From assembly GCA_029215795.1 (NCBI GenBank), contig JARDYH010000004.1, positions 218,916,017 to 218,980,016 on the forward strand: 64,000 nt of DNA. Direction: 5' to 3'. Position numbers and translations under genes: made by a program. Positions within the stretch are counted from its first letter, which is position 1. Each line of letters begins with the position of its first letter. The notes under the pieces are model-generated. The model saw only the letters and a program-made list of their open reading frames with translations, did no database searches and was not told the DNA's origin. The DNA comes from Anniella stebbinsi (taxonomy: Eukaryota > Chordata > Lepidosauria > Squamata > Anniellidae). Positions 11,006-24,344 of the stretch are shown here, piece by piece.

Positions 11006-13239
11006 CTTGCTCCTGTGTAACTTGGGGCAAAGATGATTATACAGGAGACGTGTGCATAACATACCTTTAGGAAAAAGAGCTGAATTAGACATTACATGGC
11101 AGGTGCACATAACAATTTCCCAACTACTTTTTTAAATGAAAAGCAAGCCAGAGGACCCTGCCAATTTAAGACAAGGAACAGGAGGAACAGAAGTGGGAAA
11201 CTGCTTAACTTTTTCCCCTCCAGCTCATACTTTACCCAAATATTTCCCCTCAGAGGTGGGGGAAAAAAGCTCAAGAGCGGATTGATTTGGGAAAAGGGAA
11301 GAATAAGGGTTAAACAACCTGTTCCTCTACTCAAAATGGCCACATCCCACAGCTGCTTTTCAAAAGAAAGCAAAATTGGGCACGTCTAGTTTGCAATGTC
11401 TAGTTTGGCCATCAGTCCATGTAAAGCCAAGTCATTTAGCAATTAGTCCTATCATGAGTTAAATAAAAAGGAGAATATCTTAGCAAATAGACATTGATTA
11501 GGCAGTTACTCTGGCGCAAATCTTGCCACACTTTCGCTTTAAGGAGTTCCCCCAAATATTTGTGTTTGAGGACTGAGCTCCAAAGCTGGCCTCTATGCTG
11601 AGTTGTGGAGAGAGGAAGGAAATCTATAAAAGTAACTTGGAAAGATCAACGAGGCATAAGCATACAAGGCCTCACTCTTTCCACTGCCTTTGATCAGGTC
11701 TCGTAAGGCATTCAGAAATCTGTGCAGTTCGATCTATGAGTAAGCTTTTAATTTTTCCCCATTTTAAAGTGACAAATTAGGCCCTAGTGTCAAAGCTCTC
11801 AAGCTGTCTTAAGCCAAAATCGTGAGCAACCTCTAATGAGATTTTTAAGGGCCTCAGCCTGTCAGGGGGGGTGGGGCTTCTCACTCTACCAAACGCAGCA
11901 GAAACATGATCCTAATATTTATTTCTCTGCTGTTTTACAAAATGTCAACGGTCACTAAATGGCTTCAATGTAAGGTTCGTTACAGCTGTTTTGTGACATC
12001 ATCTGCGAGACCCTCTAAGGCCTCAAAATAAACCCAGTTGATCAAACTGATCCCTGGGGGACACCAGTTTAAAAAATCTACCATCTAAATATTTTCACTG
12101 AGAAAAGGAAAAAAATGATTAGCTGATCTATCAGTGCATATTAATAATGTAGAAACTTTTGTCCCGTGTGTTTGGGGCATAAAGGGATGCATAAAGTGAT
12201 TATTGAAAGTTCATGTTCAAAATAATTAGACTCTCATTTCCTTAACTGCCAGAAGTTACAAGTTTTTCTGCATTTTGGCTAACAGAGCTCCATAGTTTTC
12301 TATGGTTCGTTCCCCTTAGAAACAATGACATAGGATCTGACATCTGAACTTTCAAAAAGAGAGGTTTGCTTATGGAAATGTGTAAGTCTTGTTTCAATCA
12401 GCACCTGTGTCTATGTATGGTTATTCATTTTGAGTAACACATGATGACGGCTGACCGTATACTTACAGTCAGGATTAAGACTTTGCAATCTTGGCAGTGT
12501 GAAGGCTGCCTTTAATTCTGGGCTCAAGTAATGCCTCATTGCCTACCTTGGCCCCCGTGGTAGCTTGGCTCATTAAGGCACTGGTATTAACTTTTGGCTT
12601 ACAGCCCATTTTCAAATGGATTCCGTTGAAGAGGACACATATATGCACTTGAGTAACTGCATACCAAAAGTAAAAAAAATGCCCTGGAAACACAGTCTTT
12701 GTTGAAGCTGTGGAGCCACCATCATTGCCCTTTAAGTGTCAGCAGCTTAAACTTTTGGACTGCAACACCATATTCATTTTGTTCATGGGCCCCGCTAGTA
12801 ATTTTAGACTTGCATCTAGAACAGATGGGAACCAAAACACATTCACTGAGGCCAATGGGTAAGAATGTAGATAAAACAATGTAATTAACTAATAGCAGCC
12901 AATAATACTAGGTCAGGCAATCACACTGCTGAAAACCACATCAAAGATTTTGACAACTCACCATGCCTTCATTATCTATAAATAAATGATTACGCTTAAG
13001 GTTCAAATTTTCTGAGCAAAACTTGGCATTAGTCATTTAAAAAAAAACAGAGCAGGAAACAGAAGTTAAAGACTTCAGATTGTTTATCCAATGAAGCAGC
13101 AGCAAAAACTTCATTCTGCAGTTTTGTTAGAGTGAAAACAAAATGGCGGCATAAATATTTCATTCCTAACAAAGGAATTATTGAAATCGTCATGCAAAAT
13201 TTTCATATGATGGAAATATAGTCCACATTACTAATTTGC
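11006..13239. other. no gene recognised
   Basis: Mostly A/T-rich unique sequence. A pair of overlapping frames at 11092-11389 is open on both strands but shows no recognisable protein. No repeat family is named. Confidence 0.4.
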
Positions 13240-13700
13240 GGTGTTCACCTTGTGCTAAATGGGGCTGCACTCCTCCTGAAGGAAAAGCTTTGTCTGCAGA
13301 TGCTTACTGATCCATCTTGGTCACTGGAGGTGTAGGTTGTCTCCATGGTACAGGGTGCCTTCTAGCAGCTAGTTCACCAGCTGAAACTTTACCTGGGCAG
13401 TGAGTCAGGCCTCAGCGATCCTTACCCTAGTAACCTCCAGATTACATTTTTGTATATGTTGCATGTGGAGCTGCCTTTGAAGATGATTTGGAAGCTGAAA
13501 GTAGTCCAAAATACAGCTGTGAGGCTGTGAACTGGGTCTTAAGATCAGATTATGCCTGTGCTTTATCAAGTTTGATTTGTTTGTTTCTGGGATCAACTCA
13601 AAGTGTTAGTTTTGACCTTTAAAGCCCTTCACAGCTTGGGACCAGGGTGCCTCAACATCCACTTGTCTTCACATTTGCCACCCTGCACACTAAGATCTTC
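13240..13700 (+). mobile_element. L2-type LINE, decayed 3' RT fragment
   Basis: The nucleotide text parallels the copy at 50000: 'gctgcactcctcctgaaggaa', 'gtaacctccagattac', 'gtggagctgcctttgaag', 'cccttcacagcttgggacc'. No frame remains open. Confidence 0.65.
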
Positions 13701-13829
13701 AGTGCAGGCCTGTCTTTGAGCACCCCCACATCAAAAAGGTGCAGAAAGGAGAAAACAAAATGATAAGGGAACTGAAACAACTCCCCGAGGGGAAAGGTCA
13801 CAATGTTTGGATCTTTTTCGTTTATAAAA

Positions 13830-14160
13830 AAGACAAGTTAGAGGAGGTCATGCCTAGTAGACATTAGCAGCTTTATCCTCCATGAATTTGTCTAGTCCCC
13901 TCTAAAGCCATTTAAGTTGGTGACTGTCACCACATCTTGAGGCATGATTTACCTATTTACTATGTGAAGAAGCACTTCCTTTTGTCTGTCCTGAATCTCC
14001 TGCCATTCAGCTTCATGGGACGACCCCAGGTTCTACTATTAGGAGAGAGCAAGAGAAATACCTCTCTATCCACTCTCTCCAGCACACCATGCCTAATTTT
14101 ATTCATCTCTATCATGTCCTCATCTACTCCTCTGCTGGTCCAACTGTGAAGAATCTGACA
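13830..14160 (-). mobile_element. CR1-type LINE, 3' RT and UTR fragment
   Basis: The minus-strand frame 13960-14187 encodes DEDMIEMNKIRHGVLERVDREV...[21 protein letters not shown], equivalent to the region in the copy at 39880-40060 ([30 protein letters not shown]). Relative to 38585-40318 it is an independent 5'-truncated copy. Confidence 0.8.
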
Positions 14161-14944
14161 GATGCCCAAAGCAAAATGAAAGGACACTCATGAGGCTTCT
14201 AAAATAAAGCAAAGATGTCTTGGGTAAACTCCATCTATGTGCCACGAGGGTAAGAAGAAGCACAATTCCCATCTGCTGTAGGGAAAGACAGGGCAATCAG
14301 ATATTATCCTGCATGGTATCCCATACAGAATGCTACCCACTATCTTCCCTCAGGTGCTATTGCAAAACACTAACTTCCCACTTCCTTGACTCTCAGTGTC
14401 TCTGCTTGATATGGGGAAAAATAGTAGGCAGGCTGTGGCATCACGGCAGTAGAATGAACTCTGCTGTAGTCACCACAAATGACTGAAGGTATGCAAGCTC
14501 AGGCTCTGTTAGGTGTGTGGTGAATCCACATGTTCGTAACTCTGGCTGTCACAGTAGGACACTAATATAGAAATGCAGGTTGCACTACTGCACGGTCCAA
14601 AATGTTGATGTAATTCTTCACTGCTTGTTTGGTCAATAGTTGTCTATCCTACTTTTTCATGCAAGCATATTCAAAGGAGGTCACCATAAGTGCAAACATT
14701 AAAATAATAAAATCAGAATCAAAGGAAACATAACAAGAATAAAAATCGTGACAACAGCAGAGGGAACCAATGACAGTCTCAGAATACACCAGATTGAAAA
14801 ATACTGATCCAGTATTTAAGAACCAGGGAGGGCATTGCACAGTTTTGTGCCACCACAGAAAAGGCCCTGTCTCACACTCATCAGCCATACCTCCATCAGC
14901 TCCGGAAGCTAGAGCAGGGCTTCCACCTTAGCTATGCTGACAAC
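14161..14944. other. no gene recognised
   Basis: No coding or repeat structure that I can name. Confidence 0.4.
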
Positions 14945-15135
14945 GGAAAAGCCACTGTGGTGTGCTGGATAGAATGTTGGATTTGGTTGAGAGAAACTGA
15001 TTCAAATCTTTGTTCAGCGATAAAGCTCACTGGGGGGATCTTGGGAAAGGCAAGTCTAGCCTACCTCACAGGGTTACTGTGAAGCTAAAATGCCCTTTTG
15101 AACATCTTGGAGAAGGGCATAATACATATATAGTA
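14945..15135 (+). mobile_element. tRNA-derived SINE, diverged
   Basis: 'gtggtgtgctggatagaatgt' (A-box side), 'gattcaaatctttg' (B box), 'agctcactggggggatcttggg', 'cctcacagggttactgtgaagc' follow the same order as the better copy at 46375. Confidence 0.75.
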
Positions 15136-17454
15136 AGCAATGCGCCAAAGAGTGGGGACTGAAGAAGATATCCCGCAGACAGACCCTTCGAAGGCTCCTA
15201 ATATGGCTCAAATAGTTTAATTCCAATCTTAGCCTGTTTCAAGGATTGCTGCTGCAGCTTGCCCAATTCAGAAACTCTCGTTTTCCACACTTTTGCATAT
15301 TAACTTATTTCCTTCTTCTACAGAACACTTCGAAATTCCCCTTTGCATCATAAAACAGAACTGGGCAGCTGCCTTGTCGGCAGTAACGTCTTTGTTTTAA
15401 GTTATTGCAATTCATTTTTATTCAGCTATCCAAGAACATTTTAAAAGGCTTTCAGAGGTACCTGAGAAAGTCATATACTCAAATGAGCAGACAGTTGTGG
15501 GGGGAGGAGGAATCCCTGAATTAATTCCTGTGGTTTAGGTCTGAAAAATCTGTTCCAGAACTGGACCTGGTTCCGTGGGGTTTGTTGGTAACTTGTTTAT
15601 GAGCATCGGAAATAAATTTTCATCTATGCCCTGCTTCTAGTAGACCGCACACCCAAAACAGATGGAATTTAATTGCTTTTCCATCAATTGTAACTGAGAG
15701 TTCATATTGAAGATGCAACCAGATGCCTCAGAGACCAAACACTTTCCAGAAGCACAGAAATTACTGTTGGAAATGACAGATTCAAGCACAGAAAGCAACT
15801 CCATCAATAAGGTCAACAGCTCCAATCAAAAGTTAGTTGCATCTAATTTCCATTGACAACAATGAAAGGAATTAGCTGTGGCCTACTCATGTCCCATTTA
15901 TTTCCTTAGGTTTTAAGCATGACCAATTTCCTCTGAATTAGGAACAAAACATTCCATTCATCCAAAATTAGGAGGTTTCTTTTTGTGCTAAGGTAAAGAA
16001 ATAATAATAAATAATAATAATCATTACAACATTTGTATGCCTTCAATGAACTCAGGGGGACACATTGAGCTATTCCATTTTATTCTCACAATTACACTGG
16101 GAAGTAGGTTAGGCGGATAGAGGGTACCCAGTGGTCTTTATGGCTGCACAGTCTCCTTAGTCCATGCGTAGGTCTCCTTAGTCCAAGACTGACACTCAAT
16201 CCCACCACTATAGCACACTGGCTACCTTAACCAAGCATAAAAGGATCTGAATATTTACATTCTGCTCTGATGAACTACTAAAATAACAAGTTTGTCTAGC
16301 TTTTTTCATGTAGAAACAGAATAGAAGCATAGCTAATTACTGTTGCTCACAGCTCCTAGAATAAGTTGACTGAATGATGTGGTCAAAGCACATCAAGTTT
16401 TTTCTATTCTTGCAGTAATATCGGAACTAGTGGGCAATTCGCTGCTCCTGAGAAACATGTGTGATAACTGAGCTCTTCTTCAATCTGGAGAACACCAGCT
16501 TTCATTTTTTTAATGCTCCTGTTTTCATGGATGCTGAAATAAGTTTCAAAATATGAAAGGTGGGGAGCTAGAGATTCAGAAACTAGCAGGAATAGTAAAA
16601 AGAACCTCTAATTCATGAGGTTTTTCAATGTACGATTCTTAGAAACATATCGAAAGATAGGCAGCTTATGTTTTGTACGCTTGAGTGTAACAATTTCACA
16701 TTAATAAGCACAGTTAATTCCTATTTGGCATCCACAACGTTTTGGGAAATAATATGCCATTTATGTTAAAACACACGAGGCTAAAATATGCAAGTTAGAT
16801 TCTGTGTTCTGTTTCATGAAGAGTTTCTAGGCTCTCAATACTGAACAAGTTGCCCATCCTGCTGCCTTCCAAAAAGGGGCTGAAAGCTCTAGGCCACTCC
16901 ACACATTATGTGACAACAACTCTGGGTTTGCCACTAAGTGTATTTATATTGAGTTGCACATTTACATTTGACATTTTGTTCTCAAGTACACATCTCATTT
17001 CCCTCGTCATATTTTTTTAGGTATACACTAAACATACACACACACACACACAAACGTATAATTCAAACATAATGTGTGAAGAGGTCCTATAGCAACCTTA
17101 AATTGCGCTGAAAGCAGAGAAACCAGGAAATGCCCATTGAGCCCATTTCACTACCTCCATCAAATGATCAGACACTATAGACAACAGACTTCCCTTATAG
17201 TTGCACTCTTTCTACACTGAGTTAACTGAAGCAGGAGTCTCCATGCAGCTAGCAGTTGGCCATATTTCTTCCTTGGCCACCATTTATCAAGGGCAGGGGA
17301 GAATCCCATCCCCTAGTTGCACAGCAGACGTGGGGATTTTCTTAGAATCACCTGTATTTCTGGACGGGACACTGGTTTTACTCACTTGAGTAACTATTGC
17401 TATAATCTATTAAATTAGCCAATGGACTACATATTCCTGCCAAAGTCACACATT
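15136..17454. other. no gene; short simple repeats and one ancient repeat piece
   Basis: An AAT-type repeat at about 16000-16022 leads into an L3-like fragment (to about 16120). A CA run lies at 17036-17052. Otherwise it is unrecognised A/T-rich sequence. Confidence 0.4.
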
Positions 17455-17679
17455 GGCTGAATTCGGACAACACAATAAGCAACTGGGGGAAGGAAACAAT
17501 CGTCAGTTGTACTGACTATCGTGTCGTCCGAATGCTGCCATAGTCAACTCAGCACTGATCCTAATCCACACCACAGTTGATTATTTATTACCATGTTGTG
17601 TGGGGAGTACCCCCTAGATGAACAACTGTAAAGTTGATTATTACCCCACCATTGACTATTGTGTTGTCTGAATTCAGCC
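17455..17679. mobile_element. MITE, 'ggctgaattcggacaacac' family
   Basis: Starts GGCTGAATTCGGACAACAC and ends GTGTTGTCTGAATTCAGCC. Internal 'gtgtcgtccgaa' at about 17520 and repeats of 'gttgattatt' give a multi-stem structure. Flanked by ATT on the left and ATA on the right. There is no coding content. Confidence 0.85.
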
Positions 17680-17682
17680 ATA

Positions 17683-18185
17683 GTCTCAATTCGGACGACA
17701 TATTAGGCAACAGAGGGCTAAATAATGTACTGACCGTGCGTTAGGCAGGAGGAGCTTCACAGACGACATGCTGCAGCCAGCGCTGCTCGGCACTGTCAAA
17801 CGCCCCGGCTGCTACGAACTTGCGGCGGCCATTTTGGTTGCAGCCTCTCCTCCCTGTGTCCTCCAGACGTATCCCAGCAGGCACTGTGAGTTCTGCCAGC
17901 TGCATAGAGCGGCCGGAGCTGCTCTAGGCTGCAGAACTCTATTCCGAAACGGAATAGTCTACGGAGACAGGGGGGGCTGAATTCGGACGACACTTTAAAC
18001 AATGGGGCTTCGGGCTAAACAACGTGCAAGCCCGTTGTTTCGCTCCGTTGTTTAAAGTGCCTGATTAACATACTGTCAGCTGTGTGTGCGTTGTGTGTTG
18101 CCCTCCAAACGACACAATAAGCAACACAACTGACGATTGTTCCTCCCCCCTCCTCCATTGCCTAATGCGTCATCCGAATTGAGCC
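17683..18185. mobile_element. MITE, 'gtctcaattcggacgaca' family with GC-rich core
   Basis: Starts GTCTCAATTCGGACGACA and ends TCATCCGAATTGAGCC, separated by only ATA from the neighbouring MITE. A GC-rich core at 17755-17970 contains 'gccattttgg' and 'tcctccagacgtatcccagcaggcactg', nearly the same as in the element at 8544. An internal TIR copy lies at 17977. Confidence 0.85.
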
Positions 18186-20244
18186 ATTATGTTGCTAAAA
18201 GAATGTGGATGTGTGAAGATGTATGTATATATTACTTCTAACCTCCTGTTAATTATCTTGTTATCATGATGAGTTATAAAAAGTAACCACAACAAACAAG
18301 CTTAAAATACATTGTTATTTTCCCATAATTTAATCTTGAATATATCCAAAAGCAGGCCTAAAAGAAAGGATGTTTTAGTCAGGTACTGAAACTCGTGAGA
18401 TGAAATCATATTGGGAATGCGCTATAATACTCTATCATTTTGCAGCTTGAGCTCCATATCCTGGACTGTATCTTTTCAATGTTGGATACTTGCCACCACA
18501 AGAATTCCAATCCAAGCCACCTGGCTATAAAGTGCAAATGCAAAACTCTTGAAATTCAAATATTTAATCTTTGCCTCCTAATAAATTTCAAGGCAGCTCT
18601 TCAGGAATGTGAAGTCTTCATCATTGTGTCTCTTTTTATTAATGTGAAGCCCTGGAGGTAATGTTAATGCAAAGGACTTTGTTTTATAAGTCTTAAAAGT
18701 ACTGTCGTAAGGGATCGTCTCTGAATTTCCCCCCCCCCCTCCAACTTTTCTTACCAAGTTATCTTAAGACACATGTTTTCACCTAACCGGGTAAGAAATA
18801 AGGTCAGCCAGAGGCTAGGCTAATAGGGTTATCATGCAGCTCTGTGGAGAGACTAGAGGCAATTTTTCTTCTTCCCTGTAGGCAGAGGGAAGCCCTCCAT
18901 GTGCCAAGCGTCTCAGAAAAAATAACCTGTCTTTTATGTGGAGTCATACCATACAATTAGAAACTTTGATTAGGAGGATAATAATTTGTTGATTCTTACG
19001 GCTTGCTTCCCCCCATTACCACTGCCGGCCAAGGATGTCCACTGATTGAAAGCATTCGGTTTGCATGGAAGAGCATATCAGAGCATTTAGCTACATCCAC
19101 CTGCTCAGCCTGACCAGTCTCTAAATCCCATGTTCTTGCGGTAAGCTGAGAACTCATCAATTTCTACATACCTCAGGGAATTTCACTGATAGCATCTTCT
19201 ACATACTACCAAAGTAAAGATAAAGAGTCTCACCCACTTTTTCAGGAGCAGCTGATGCTCATTCTGAGAAAGGGGTAAGGAGCGCCCCGCTGCTTTCTCA
19301 CTCAAAATCACCCCTTTGAACTGTTTTTGGGGAAGGCATTAAAGGCTAAATAAAAAATAAGGCAATAATACATTGTAGTATGTCTAAAGCTGCAATCCTA
19401 TGCATACTTTCGGGGGGAAAGTTCTACTAACACAGTGGGACTTTCTTCTCAATAAATATGCATGAAATTAACATGTTTCTAATTGAAGCTGGGAGAGGGG
19501 TGATTAACACTTTCCCTTTGGGCTGTGTTGTGATCAAAATCACTCACCCACACACAACAGACCCCTTAGTTTTCCCACATGTAGGAAAGCATTCAATCAA
19601 TCATTCAACATTGCTCATATAATCAACTTTACACAATTGCATTTCCTTTAACAACAACAAAAACAACAACAACAACAACATGCCAGGAGACTGGATAACA
19701 CTGGACTACACTTCAAGGTTGTCATACACTACTCTTCTCAACCCCCATCTGACCAATACGGGAATAACAACACTAGGCTGACTCATAACCTACCCTGCAA
19801 TATGAGTATAATAATGATGGGCTTCATTATTTGCTTTTGTATTGGCGGGATAATTGTTTAAATGCTTACAAACTCAGAAGTCACATTTATTGTATCGAAT
19901 AAGATCTGAGTTAGAGCATGAACTCCTATTTAGCTACTACCTTTGTATTTTGGGGAGTTCTCTGTTGCTGGGTAGTTTGGGCTCGTAAGAGTCTTTATTT
20001 GCTTTCTCATGCCACAGTTACTTAACTTCTGACAGCAAACAGTATGGGGATGACTGTCCTGTCCTGTTGTCACCCTCTGATGGATTGTGGCCTACTAGTC
20101 AATGTCTTGTCATGGAGGTCCTTGGAATTTGGCCCAAGCAAACACCCCCTTTTCAGTCAATGGTACTTAGCATACAAAAGGACTGATCCCTATATTCCCA
20201 GTCTGAATGGCCTCATGTACATGTCAATCAAACTGTTCTGGGCA
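18186..20244. other. no gene recognised
   Basis: Contains one 'tgcaatcctatgcatac...gggactttctt' amniote-type repeat piece at 19388-19460, a C-run at about 18729 and an AAC run at 19650-19680. Otherwise unrecognised. Confidence 0.4.
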
Positions 20245-20737
20245 CCACGCTTCAAGAAGGATGCAGCGTGTTCAGAGGAGGGCAACAAGGATGATCAGGG
20301 GTCTGGAAACAAAGCAAATGAGGAGAGATTGAAAGAACTGGACATGTTTAGCCTGGAGAAAAGAAGATTGAGGGGAGACATGATAGCACTCTTCAAATAT
20401 TTGAAAGGTTGTCATACAGAGGAGGGCCAGGATCTCTTCTCGATCAACCCTGAATGCAGGACACAGAATAATGGGCTCAAGTTACAGGAAGCCAGATTCC
20501 GGCTGGACATCAGGAAAAACTTCCTGACTGTTAGAGCAATACGACAATGGAACCAATGACCTAGGGAGGTGGTGGGCTCTCCCACACTAGAGGCATTCAA
20601 GAGGCAGCTGGACAACCATCTGTAGGGGATGCTTTAAGGTGGATTCCTGCACTGAGCAGGGAGTTGGACTCGATGGCCTTATAGGCCCCTTCCAACTCTA
20701 CTATTCTATGATTCTATGATTCCATGATTCTATGTTC
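20245..20737 (+). mobile_element. CR1 LINE 3' end
   Basis: The text encodes the CR1 RT C-terminus ([31 protein letters not shown]), followed by the 3' UTR 'gagttggactcgatggccttataggcccctt' and the terminal short repeat 'attctatgattctatgattcc' at 20701-20737. This is the defining CR1 3' end. The copy is 5'-truncated. Confidence 0.92.
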
Positions 20738-22859
20738 CGCAATCAGCACTTTTGTAACCTGAATACAAAGCATCAACAAGAGAGCTTTGTGATTGGGATT
20801 TCTAGCTCATCCATACACCGAAAAAAGAATTACTGTAAGAAACAGCCTAGATTATTTTAACAGAATTTATAAAATAGTTCCTCTGTCATCGTTTGCCCTG
20901 CATGCTATCCCTATCAGTTCCTGTAGCTTCAAACAGACCAAAGAACATCTGAGAAGACCTGCAGCAAAATCTTGCAGCTAATGTGTAGTGAACTGCTATT
21001 CAGCACCAAACATTTCCTTTCCTCTGATAGAAAATAACCCAAGGAATTTAATTCGTAAACTCCCAGGTGGCTGTGTTCCACATTACACATGCCCCAAGGT
21101 CAATAAATCCTTTAATATTTGTCACACCCTCAGGTGAATGTTCCAGACATGTTCCAAGAGAAGCTCCCCTTCATCTTCCATATCACATGCGAACAGAGCT
21201 AAGAACTCCTCTGGAAGCCAATGTTAAATTATATTAAAAGTTAATCCAAACACATTATTGTTATTATTCAAATATACTGGACATAAACATAGGCATTTTC
21301 TCAGTTTTCAATTTCCGTCTGGCAGCTCAAATATGAAAACAGCAATCCACTCTCAGACAAGCCAAACTTCTGGCTATTTTCAGTTTCAAGAGCCACTTCA
21401 CATATTTTGATCTAACAGAACAGGACTGTTAGTCTGTATTCAAATAACGTAACAAAGGTGGTGGCCTTAGTACAAGGTTGGACAACATGCAACCGAAGGG
21501 GTGCATACGCACCCCCTGACTTCAACTGCTCTTGAATTTGTCACTGTGGTGGTGGTGGTGGCAAAACAATAACAGTAAAGCACAACACTGGCCTACAAAG
21601 ACCAAATTTAGCTTTAAAGTCTTGGTTTAAAATTAAATTTGGCCTTTTCAGACCATTGTTATGGTTTGCCATCAAAACCCAACTGCTTTTAATGCTGTTG
21701 TTGCCAAAAATTTAATGGCTTGTGATGAGGCTGTTTCCCTCACAGGGTTCCAGGGGACTGAATTGCCCCCAGAGTCACTGAAGTTGGCCATCCTAGCTTT
21801 AGGCATCAGTGAGATCAATAGATCTTAAAATCATTTAATTACCATACAGAACAATCTATATGTATCTACTCAGAAGCAGATGGGGCTCACTCCCAGGTAA
21901 GTTGGTATAGGATTTCATCCTCAGATTTCTTTAATTGGGTGGCAAAACCCTAGACATAAACATATTTGTGTTCAAATCCAGAATTAAGTTAGTTGAATTT
22001 AGTTCTCATTGAAATTAATGGCTCTTATGTCATGACTAATTTGTCCCACTTACTCCCCAGGTAAGTGGATAGAGTATTGCAACCTCAGTCTGGATCAAGT
22101 CCAATATTATTAAGCTGAAAAGAATAGTTGGTCCTACTAATTTCAATGGGATCTAAGGTAAAGAGAGTGCAATCCTATACATATCTACTCACAAGTAAGC
22201 CCCATTTAATTCAATGGGGCTTTCTCCCCACATAAGTGGGTAGAGTATTACAGTCTCAGTCCAATATTATACATTGGTATAATCTCTGATTATGCAGTGA
22301 ATAAAAACTAGAATGAATTATTGGGAACGAATATCAATGGTTGATTGAAGAGTGGCATAAAGTCACTGTGTAATCTATTTTAGGGATCTATCTTATGTCA
22401 CAACATAGATGTGGTGAGGTTTATAAGCAATGCACGTGTTACTTGCTCTCAATTATGAAGAGATGGGAAAACTTTAACAAAACATGTTAATGTCTTACCA
22501 GATTATTAGTAATCATATATTTCTCCATGCTAACAAAACATTGGATTTTGAAGTCCATTCCAACAGTTACAGGGTCATAGAGCAACTCCCATTTGCAAAC
22601 TCAGCTTCCCGTATGGAAGTGTCAGTAATAAAAGCCTGCCTTTTAGGGTTTTTGTGAAGACTAATATATAAAGATGATAGTAATTATGTCTGGAATAAAT
22701 TCCAAATACCGGGTTGCCAGGACTCTGAGAAAAATAACGGTGGCTCTTAGGAACTCTTTAAAAACGTTGCCCTGTAATTCAATGATAGTTTCTAGCAATT
22801 ATTTCCCAACCATCAGTAGTAACTGACGCCAACTACAGCTGTTCCTGGACAGAGGTCAC
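20738..22859. other. no gene; contains a cluster of short palindromic repeats
   Basis: Unrecognised apart from a (TGG)n run near 21546 and the cluster at 21840-22260 listed separately. Confidence 0.4.
21840..22260. repeat. cluster of 'aatggggctt...ccaggtaagt' repeat units
   Basis: Three to four related short units ('ctactcagaagcagatggggct', 'cccaggtaagtggatagagtattgcaacctcag', 'aagtaagccccatttaattcaatggggctttct') recur about every 150 bp. 'agccccatttaattcaatggggct' is itself a foldback. Singletons of the type occur at 19388 and 53510. I recognise this as a common amniote repeat but cannot name it. Confidence 0.5.
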
Positions 22860-24020
22860 CAGGCCATAGTGTTCCACGCATTTGTAACTTCGAAATTGGA
22901 ATGTGCTGTATGTGGAGCTACTCTTAGGGCTGGTTCAAAAGCTACAGCTAGTGCAGAATGCAGGAATGAGGTTACTGGCTGGGGTGCCTTATCACGCACA
23001 TATTATGGCTCTGCTAAAGGATCTACACTGGCTGCCATTCTGCTACAAAGAAAGGTTTCAGGTGTTGACATTACCATACATAGCTTTATGCAACTAAGGC
23101 CATGTCTACACAGTCCATTTATCCCGGGGTCAACTCAAGGACATCTTTTTGCGTGCAGCTGACTAACAGGGGAACCTGGGGTCAACCAGGGACGACCCTC
23201 ACTTTCCCCAGGATAACTGCAACTGCAGTTTTCCTGTTTTTTCCTGCAGTCGAGGGACAGCCCCGAGGTCCGTGGGCCTTGTGGCACCAGCTCCCAGGTC
23301 CTACCTCCTCCCTGCGAGTAGCAGGGCCTCAGGAAACAGGCAAGGAGCTGTCCAGGGGGCTCCGTGTACATTGGGGGTGGGGGTAGCATTTTCGCCATCC
23401 TTAGGATGGCTCTCAGGGTATTGGAGCGCCATGTTTCTTGGTTGTTTTTTTAACTTACCTTGGTGTTGGATCGCACAACTTCTTCTCTTTAAAAAAAAAC
23501 ACCATGCCAGAACGTCCCTCTTTCCTTCCGGGACGTCGCACTGGCGTGTGCACGCTACAATACAATTCCGGAAGCAGGAAATCCCAGGATCCTCCCACCC
23601 CATCCCAGAAAGCCAGCAGGTGAAGATGAACCCTAGGTAACCTCAAGGAACGTCTTCCCTCACACTAACCTCGTAGGCTGCTACAAACTTCACAGGAGGT
23701 CCTGCTGCCTATGGCCTAAGGATTTCTGTTTGGCAACGACATGGAGATGGACCTTTTCAGTGGTGGAACCCGCCCTGAGGAATGATTTCTCCCTCTCAGG
23801 TATGTCAGGCTTCAATGGTGTGGTGTTTATTAAGAACATACCTGTTAGCTTCAGCTTTCCACCAGCCATGAGCTATATACAAATCTCATGATTCTATTGT
23901 TTGCGTGTGTGTGTGTGTGTGTGTGTGTGGTTTTTGTTTGTTTGTTTTTATTCTTTTGTAAAATCCTTTAGGATTTGTTCCAAATTAGAAGCGGTATATA
24001 AATATTGCTAATAAATAAAT
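22860..24020 (+). mobile_element. L2-type LINE 3' end, decayed, with an insertion
   Basis: Left part (22860-23100): 'cttcgaaattggaatgtgctgtatgtggagct', 'aaaagctacagctagtgcagaatgc', 'atggctctgctaaaggatctacactggctgcc' correspond to the SRLDYCNALY.GLP and LQLVQNAAARL region. Right part (23640-24020) resumes with 'gaccttttcagtggtggaacccgccctgaggaatg' and a 3' UTR ending in 'gcggtatataaatattgctaataaataaata'. About 530 bp between the halves is foreign. A TG microsatellite lies at 23905-23928. Confidence 0.7.
23104..23635. other. insertion within the L2 copy, unclassified
   Basis: A more GC-rich block separates the two LINE halves. It begins 'ccatgtctacacagtccatttatcccgggg', a start I associate with short DNA-transposon relics, but I do not find the matching inverted end, so the class stays open. 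Several overlapping frames are open without recognisable products. Confidence 0.35.
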
Positions 24021-24344
24021 AGTATTGTAGCATATTTATAATTAAATATCCACATTAATCTTCAGAAAGGTAGGAATTTAAATGTACTCGTGGTTGTTTT
24101 ATTTTCTTGTTTTATTTTAAATAAGCTGCCTTAAGCTATGGAGAGATGGAGTCAGAAGGGATTTAAATACATAATAAATGCTATTAGGGCTGCCAAATTC
24201 TAACTTCACTTATTAGGAAGTAAATCTTCTTGAACTCACCGCAACTTACGTCTGCGTAAACGTGCTTATAGCTGCTACATATGACTTAAGGGACAATCTT
24301 GTACTGTTTAAGTATCATGTGGAAATTGGTCTTAAATGATCTCA

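Noticed and set aside
11092..11389. Two overlapping open frames on opposite strands
   Set aside because: Neither encodes anything recognisable, and there is no repeat or transcript context.
23272..23646. Overlapping open frames on both strands inside the GC-rich insertion
   Set aside because: Composition explains the lack of stops. No homology is recognised, and frames compete on both strands.
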